Part shown: positions 61,770 to 64,000 of the stretch, piece by piece
How the letters are laid out: each line of letters starts with the position of its first letter
Position numbering within the stretch: position 1 is the first letter of the stretch
Assembly: GCF_025318105.1 (NCBI RefSeq)
Contig: NZ_JAOANI010000032.1
Coordinates: forward strand, 1-64,000
Direction of reading: 5' to 3'
Origin: Venatoribacter pacificus
Lineage (GTDB): Bacteria > Pseudomonadota > Gammaproteobacteria > Pseudomonadales > Oceanobacteraceae
Length of the DNA: 64,000 bases
Notes under the pieces: generated by a model
The model's database searches: none
Told to the model about the DNA's origin: nothing
What the model saw: the letters and a program-made list of their open reading frames with translations, nothing else
Translations under genes and position numbers: made by a program

Positions 61770-62432
61770 ATGAATCAACCCTGCACCCAGCCCTGCCCCC
61801 TGTGCTCTGATCAGGGTCCGCATCAGCAACTTCAGGGTGCCGATAAACGCCGTTACTTCAGCTGCAGCCAATGCTCACTGGCCTTTGCCGACCCACAGCA
61901 ATGGCTGAGTGCGGATGACGAAAAAGCTTATTACGCCACCCATGAAAACAGCATTGAAGATGCCGGTTATGTGCAGTTTCTGCAGCACCTGCTGACACCT
62001 CTGCTGCCATTATTAACACCGGGCATGCAGGCACTCGATTACGGCTGCGGGCCGGGGCCAACATTATCAAAGTTACTGACGGCTGCAGGTATTGCCTGCG
62101 ATGACTACGATCCGTTTTTCTTTCCTGCCCAGTTACGCCGCCAGTACGATGTGATTACCGCCACCGAATGCTTTGAACATTTTCATAATCCGCACGCCGA
62201 ACTGAGCAGGCTGAGTGGTTTACTGCGCGAAGGTGGTTATCTCGGTTTAATGACCAGCCGCTGGGCAGATGCAGAATATTTTTCGCGCTGGCATTACACC
62301 CGCGACCCGACTCATGTGGTGTTTATGCAGGAAAAAACGCCGGACTGGATTGCCCGGCATTATGATCTGGAGATTGTCTGGCGCGACAGTCCGAGGGTGG
62401 TGATTTTCCGCAAAGTGGCCAAGGCCTGTTAA
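61770..62432 (+). CDS. Zn-ribbon plus class I SAM methyltransferase
   Basis: A 220-residue protein with an N-terminal four-cysteine zinc ribbon (CPLC and CSQC, residues about 9-35) joined to a SAM-dependent methyltransferase domain with motif I LDYGCGPGPTLSKLL and the later ATECFEHFHNP. Similar proteins are annotated only as class I methyltransferases; the substrate is unknown. The ATG at 61770 follows AAGGAATCCGC. The last codons and stop lie inside a palindromic repeat. Confidence 0.82.
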   Translation: MNQPCTQPCPLCSDQGPHQQLQGADKRRYFSCSQCSLAFADPQQWLSADDEKAYYATHENSIEDAGYVQFLQHLLTPLLPLLTPGMQALDYGCGPGPTLSKLLTAAGIACDDYDPFFFPAQLRRQYDVITATECFEHFHNPHAELSRLSGLLREGGYLGLMTSRWADAEYFSRWHYTRDPTHVVFMQEKTPDWIARHYDLEIVWRDSPRVVIFRKVAKAC

Positions 62433-62448
62433 CACTAATTAAACAGGC
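62424..62448. repeat. Palindromic element overlapping the methyltransferase stop
   Basis: Arms GCCTGTT and AACAGGC around AACACTAATTA. The left half encodes the final codons and stop of the methyltransferase gene. It closely matches the outer end of the MITE-like element at 38659-38927 and the palindrome at 5736. It can act as a terminator between convergent genes. Confidence 0.65.
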
Positions 62449-62459
62449 TCTAAAAGATT

Positions 62460-63413
62460 TCAGGCAGAAACCATCTTAACCTGATGCAGTTTTAAATAAT
62501 CTCTGGGCGACACACCATACTGCTGATGAAAACGGCGGGTAAAGTGGCTGGCATTCACATAGCCGACGTCATAGCAGACCTCGGTAACAGAGCGGCCGCT
62601 CTGCAGTAATTCCCGCGCCCGTTCAAGGCGGCGCTGCTGGATATATTCCATCGGCCCGGTCCCCATCACATGCCGGAACTGCTGATAAAACTTACTGCGC
62701 GACATACAGGCGATACGGCACAGTTGCTCAATATCAACGGTTTCCGCCAGATGATCATCAATATAACGAACCGTTTCTGTCAGAGCATTTAAGGTCGGGT
62801 CATGGCGCGCGCAATTCAGTAAAAAATTACGCCCCTGCTGGCGCAGCATGCGGGTTAATAATTCGGTAACGCCCAGGTTCAGTACCAGATCACGGTCATC
62901 ATCGTTATGCACAAAACTGCCGACGATACGTTCCAGTAATTGTTGCGTTGCCTCGGTATGAAACAGATGCAGCACATGATCATCATGCGGTCGCCAGCTG
63001 CCCAGTTCTTTCGGTAACGGATTTTTCTGATTGAGCTGATCACAGACATCACGCAACCGCTCACGGCTGATACCCAGGGTTAAACAGCTGGTCGGGTTAT
63101 CGAGGGTTGCCTCGGGGAAATCAATGGCAACGGTTTCTCCCGGCGCCATGACAAAAGATTCATGGGGTAAAAAAGCCGAATTAAAATGATGTTTACCGTG
63201 CAGTACTTTTTTGCCGCTGATCATGCCGCAGTAGAGAATCTCTTCCGCATCCAAGCGGACTTTTTCTGCAGAGGCAAAAGTGTCGTAGATTGACAGTTCA
63301 GCGCCATGGCTGGCAAAGACCGTGCGGTTTTCAACCAGCTGCTGCGGGCCAGAACCACGAACAAGATTACGGCGGTTAAACGCCGCCTGAGCTGCCAGAC
63401 CTGAATCGCGCAT
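62460..63413 (-). CDS. AraC family transcriptional regulator
   Basis: A 317-residue regulator with an AraC_N type ligand domain (FLPHESFVMAPGETVAIDFPEA) and a C-terminal double HTH at about 215-310 (IEQLCRIACMSRSKFYQQFRHVMGTGPMEYI, then SVTEVCYDVGYVNASHFTRRFHQQYGVSPRDY). The ATG follows AGGAGGTCAG. It is divergent from an aldehyde dehydrogenase gene 279 bp away, the usual layout for AraC regulators of alcohol/aldehyde oxidation genes. Confidence 0.9.
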   Translation of the reverse strand: MRDSGLAAQAAFNRRNLVRGSGPQQLVENRTVFASHGAELSIYDTFASAEKVRLDAEEILYCGMISGKKVLHGKHHFNSAFLPHESFVMAPGETVAIDFPEATLDNPTSCLTLGISRERLRDVCDQLNQKNPLPKELGSWRPHDDHVLHLFHTEATQQLLERIVGSFVHNDDDRDLVLNLGVTELLTRMLRQQGRNFLLNCARHDPTLNALTETVRYIDDHLAETVDIEQLCRIACMSRSKFYQQFRHVMGTGPMEYIQQRRLERARELLQSGRSVTEVCYDVGYVNASHFTRRFHQQYGVSPRDYLKLHQVKMVSA

Positions 63414-63692
63414 TCTGACCTCCTGTTACCGCTTATATTGGTGCGGTATCTCTTTGTTTTAATTATTTTTTATCGTTTTCGGCAAAGCCCTGAGCCGCTA
63501 TTGAACCCTGTTTTTCCTTATCAGCAAGCCGTCGTCAGCGACCGTTTTTTGGCCGGCATGGACGCTCAGCACAGTGATTCAGACGCTCAGGCAAGTGGCT
63601 AATCATCAGATCACATAGCCTGAACTCACACAACCCGCTAAGCCCAGACAAAAGTCCAAGGCTTGCGTGTGAACAATAACAAGGAGAACGCC

Positions 63693-64000
63693 ATGATTTA
63701 TGCCAACCCCGGACAAACCGGCTCGGTCGTCAGCTTTAAAAGCCAGTATCAGAACTACATTGGTGGTGACTGGGTTAAACCGGTTAACGGCCGTTATATG
63801 GACAACATCAGCCCGGTCAATGGTCAGGTGTTCTGTCAGGTGCCACGTTCCGATGGCGCCGATATCGAACTGGCGCTGGATGCAGCCCACAATGCGGCAG
63901 CGGCCTGGGGCAAGACCTCCGCTACCGAACGCTCCAATATTCTGCTGCGCATTGCTGACCGCATGGAACAGAATCTGGAAATGCTGGCCGTAGCCGAAAC
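63693..64000 (+). CDS. Aldehyde dehydrogenase, 5' part
   Basis: The first 102 codons of an NAD-dependent aldehyde dehydrogenase, continuing past the window. The N-terminus YIGGDWVKPVNGRYMDNISPVNGQVFCQVPRSD and ALDAAHNAAAAWGKTSATERSNILLRIADRMEQNLEMLA is typical of the AldB/ExaC group acting on short aliphatic aldehydes. The catalytic Cys and Glu lie beyond the window. ATG at 63693 follows AAGGAGAACGCC. Probably controlled by the divergent AraC regulator. Confidence 0.9.
   Translation, partial: MIYANPGQTGSVVSFKSQYQNYIGGDWVKPVNGRYMDNISPVNGQVFCQVPRSDGADIELALDAAHNAAAAWGKTSATERSNILLRIADRMEQNLEMLAVAE

Overview
The window looks like chromosomal DNA from a marine gammaproteobacterium of the Oceanospirillales type (Thalassolituus/Oceanobacter-like). 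This is inferred from moderate GC content, the pairing of Tsx-like and nucleoside ABC uptake genes with a full purine-oxidation operon, many c-di-GMP and chemotaxis proteins, and the tkt, epd, dapC and sufE housekeeping genes. No rRNA, tRNA or CRISPR array was seen.

Layout. 1-3.4 kb: the end of an IS30-type transposase abuts a truncated RND adaptor, followed by a frameshifted RND pump, i.e. a decaying efflux operon. 3.7-16.9 kb: DMT exporter with a divergent LysR gene, a small lipoprotein, an FAD dehydrogenase with an RNA methyltransferase, a membrane M48 peptidase, an SDR, transketolase, and a DUF3137/LemA pair. 17-25 kb: an accessory block with two secreted lipoproteins that share an almost identical promoter block, two divergent LuxR-type regulators (one carrying two HTH domains), and an orphan periplasmic binding protein. 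Copies of an unrecognised inverted-repeat element lie in and near this block.

25-44 kb: purine catabolism and uptake. xdhABC makes urate. puuD, hiuH and uraD convert urate to allantoin. alc and allA degrade allantoate to glyoxylate and urea. guaD feeds guanine in. No allantoinase gene is present. Divergent from xdhA is a nucleoside-type ABC transporter (ATPase plus two permeases, no binding protein). Beyond a MITE-like element come a Tsx-like porin and a RutR-like TetR regulator. Palindromes matching the RutR half-site pattern lie between xdhA and the ABC operon, and a variant lies upstream of tsx. A second deaminase of the 8-oxoguanine type follows, with a structured leader that contains an intrinsic terminator.

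44-56 kb: signalling and housekeeping. An EAL-CBS-GGDEF protein lies tail to tail with a 7TM-type diguanylate cyclase. Then come dapC-sufE, a binding-protein gene broken by one amber codon, an MsbA-type exporter, a dCache chemoreceptor and another diguanylate cyclase. 56-64 kb: epd, then a MocR-type regulator with direct-repeat operators divergent from a four-gene unit (PLP-binding YggS-like protein, glutamine amidotransferase, small unknown protein, ArgD-like aminotransferase), a Zn-ribbon methyltransferase, and an AraC regulator divergent from an aldehyde dehydrogenase that runs off the window.

Most unusual observations: (1) the second lipoprotein ends in a segment that reads like the extreme C-terminus of ribosomal protein L7/L12; (2) the lipoprotein/LuxR block looks like an undescribed regulon with a CCCC-N6-GGGG site about 33 bp upstream of a putative -10; (3) an attenuator-like leader precedes the 8-oxoguanine deaminase-like gene; (4) a MocR-controlled PLP-linked cluster contains an uncharacterised small protein.
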